From: an uncultured Desulfobacterium sp.
GTDB lineage: Bacteria; Desulfobacterota; DSM-4660; Desulfatiglandales; Desulfatiglandaceae
Assembly (NCBI GenBank): GCA_900258555.1
Contig: LT984854.1
Location: 2,486,885 to 2,541,541, forward strand
Direction: 5' to 3'
Length of the DNA stretch: 54,657 bases
Shown here: positions 53,258 through 54,657 of the stretch, in pieces
Layout of the letters: each line of letters starts with the position of its first letter
Numbering within the stretch: the first letter of the stretch is position 1
Program-made: the position numbers and the translations under genes
Notes under the pieces: model-generated
What the model was told of the DNA's origin: nothing
The model's database searches: none
Seen by the model: the letters and a program-made list of their open reading frames with translations, nothing else

Positions 53258-53953
53258 TTAAAACACCTCAGGCAAAAATGTAACGCAGTAATATACCCCT
53301 GCGAGTATGAATACCATTGCTGTTATGCGTCTGGCCCAGGTTTCAAAAACAGATATCCTGTTTACGGCCCTGGCCGCCATTCTGCCTGAAAACCCCATCA
53401 GGATCGAAAATACCAGGACAGGCAGCGCGGTGCCGATGCCATATACGGATGGAAGCAAAATTGCCGAGTCATTTTTTACCGCAATTGAAAAAAGGCTCCC
53501 AAAAAACAAGGCCGCGGATACGGGACAGAATGAAAGCGCAAAAATAATTCCCAGTATACAGGCGCCCAAAGGCCCTATCCGATCAATACGGCCACGCAAT
53601 TTATTGGCGATAATCCCCGAGCCGCCGCCTAAATTGAACTTGATGATCTCAAGCAAAATAAGACCTATCAGGATCAAAAGAGGCCCCAGTAGAATGTTCA
53701 TGTACTTCTGAAGAAAATTCGCCACCGCAGGCACGGACTGCGCGCTTGATACCAAAATAACCCCCAACACCGTATAGGTAAGCATCCGGCCAAGCATATA
53801 GAGCACCCCGGCCAGAAAGACGCCTCTTTGGGTGGATATCCTGCTTCCGATATAGCTTACGGCTGCAATGTTGGTTGCAAGGGGGCATGGGCTGATGGAT
53901 GTAAGTATTCCAAACCACAGGGCCATGCCCATGCTCATTATCAATGGTGTCAT
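53258..53953 (-). CDS. arsG: ArsG-family organoarsenical efflux permease
   Basis: 231 residues, six membrane helices, of the CcdA/DsbD-like superfamily: SISPCPLATNIAAVSYIG and FALSFCPVSAALFFG hold the paired conserved cysteines. The ArsG family is known for efflux of trivalent aromatic aminobenzyl arsenicals in Shewanella. A CcdA-like electron carrier for the neighbouring thioredoxin-like proteins is the alternative, since the cysteines lie within the membrane helices. It starts 12 bp after the ArsF-like gene. Confidence 0.8.
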   Translation of the reverse strand: MTPLIMSMGMALWFGILTSISPCPLATNIAAVSYIGSRISTQRGVFLAGVLYMLGRMLTYTVLGVILVSSAQSVPAVANFLQKYMNILLGPLLILIGLILLEIIKFNLGGGSGIIANKLRGRIDRIGPLGACILGIIFALSFCPVSAALFFGSLFSIAVKNDSAILLPSVYGIGTALPVLVFSILMGFSGRMAARAVNRISVFETWARRITAMVFILAGVYYCVTFLPEVF

Positions 53954-53965
53954 ATGGTATTGCCC

Positions 53966-54466
53966 TTATGAGAGATACGACCTGATTTCATCGCGGATAT
54001 AGTCCTTAAACGCCTTTTGCTGGTGAACCAGTTCCCATACCTTTTGGAGGTTCTTCCACTGCGTTTCCTTTCCATTGACCATATCGGAAACAACCACAGA
54101 TTTTGTAAATAACTTGTAATCTTTGGAAAAGTGGCTGTTTTCCGGCTCTTCAACATTGATGACCCGCATCTCCAGTGCGCCAGAGCTAAGCTCTGCGCCG
54201 AAATTCTCGCTGACAGCCTCTCGTGTGAGTTGCTCAATCCGCCTGCATGTAGCACAACGAAAGTTTCCATGGAAATAATATACAATCACCTGGTGACCAT
54301 TGGCTTGCCCTGTGAGTTGGGCGTTTGGCTTTTCTACGGATGTGTTGCTTTTTGCAGTATCCATGGAAGATTGTTCACTATTACTGCATGCATGCTGGGC
54401 AAATGCCAGTAAAAATATAACCGTCATGCACAGCACAAACCGATTGGATGTTTTTTTTGGTTCCAT
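53966..54466 (-). CDS. arsF: ArsF-like exported thioredoxin-fold protein
   Basis: 166 residues. A hydrophobic N-terminus ends in QHACSNSE, a likely lipoprotein signal. The mature domain has a thioredoxin-like motif FRCATCRRIEQL near residue 76, with YYFHG before it. This matches the ArsF family, named from the Shewanella arsEFG operon whose ArsE and ArsF reduce nitrophenyl arsenicals. It is the first gene of the visible operon; no arsR gene lies within the remaining 190 bp of the window. Confidence 0.78.
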   Translation of the reverse strand: MEPKKTSNRFVLCMTVIFLLAFAQHACSNSEQSSMDTAKSNTSVEKPNAQLTGQANGHQVIVYYFHGNFRCATCRRIEQLTREAVSENFGAELSSGALEMRVINVEEPENSHFSKDYKLFTKSVVVSDMVNGKETQWKNLQKVWELVHQQKAFKDYIRDEIRSYLS

Positions 54467-54657
54467 TTGACTACTCCATTTTTACCCTTCTGATCTGATA
54501 TTCTAATTATGGTTACATTCGATTAACTTGAGAGTCCAACGTCTCTTGTCATGCCGGACCTGGAGACTGTGTCGTAATAAAGTTTTTAGAATGCAAATTT
54601 CAAATGTTCTTTTAAAAAAATATTAGAAATTAGCTGAAACTCAAAGCCGAAAAAGAT

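Noticed and set aside
1-54657. CRISPR array
   Set aside because: No regularly spaced direct repeats of 25-40 bp and no cas genes were seen on either strand.
54467-54657. arsR gene or clear promoter upstream of arsF
   Set aside because: The remaining bases hold no regulator gene and no convincing -35/-10 pair; the regulator may lie beyond the window.

Overview
The window looks like chromosomal DNA of an anaerobic deltaproteobacterial (Desulfobacterota-type) organism, probably one with sulfur metabolism. This is an inference from a fused ATP sulfurylase/APS kinase, a TunR-type integrase-TOBE regulator (a family described in sulfate reducers), an octahaem membrane cytochrome with a partner porin, an Nfn-like transhydrogenase, a B12-binding radical SAM protein and many two-component genes. 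No rRNA is present and no species can be named.

Layout. 1-1.8 kb: remnant of an element integrated at the 3' end of a tRNA-Leu; two copies of the tRNA end flank a 1.4 kb scar with a ribbon-helix-helix/SEC-C gene pair. 1.8-14.4 kb: a ComEA-like protein, Sat-APS kinase, a QseE/QseG/QseF-like signalling operon, a MORN-repeat protein, a radical SAM protein, and a second kinase/regulator cluster on the plus strand. 14.4-20.6 kb: accessory DNA with small unknown genes, a DUF4126 protein, a YbiI-like zinc finger, a DprA-like protein, a DUF2283 gene with a decayed DUF4258-like partner, an unassigned three-gene metallo-beta-lactamase module, and the fused ends of a deleted helicase/methylase (restriction or defence) locus. 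20.9-27.8 kb: a complete trpEGDCFBA operon with a leader peptide carrying three consecutive Trp codons, two T-tailed hairpins and a promoter. 28-33 kb: a ClC channel gene split by a 307 bp IS200-derived mini-element, and a molybdate/sulfate-type transporter divergent from tunR with a perfect inverted repeat between them. 32.9-35.1 kb: AbiE-type and RelBE-type toxin-antitoxin pairs with an arsM fossil between them.

35.1-54.5 kb is an arsenic/metal island, all on the minus strand. It holds arsC, an octahaem cytochrome with a porin, chrA, an FmdE-family gene, a truncated sensor kinase, an arsC/Fe-S chimeric fossil, arsM, an Nfn-like pair, an Fe-S protein, and a self-contained lipoyl module: LipM-like octanoyltransferase, LipA, dihydrolipoamide dehydrogenase, a two-cysteine OsmC/Ohr-like protein, two DGC zinc-binding proteins and a free-standing GcvH-like lipoyl carrier. 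A thioredoxin-like CxC protein, Acr3, ArsG and ArsF complete it. No glycine cleavage or 2-oxoacid dehydrogenase genes are seen.

The most interesting proposal is that the island encodes a dedicated lipoyl-carrier redox relay. Nfn and LpdA would supply electrons, LipM and LipA would build the cofactor on the carrier, and the dithiol carrier with its OsmC, DGC and Trx-like partners would handle trivalent (organo)arsenicals or related oxidants before Acr3/ArsG efflux or ArsM methylation. The gene assignments are sequence-based; the pathway is inference.
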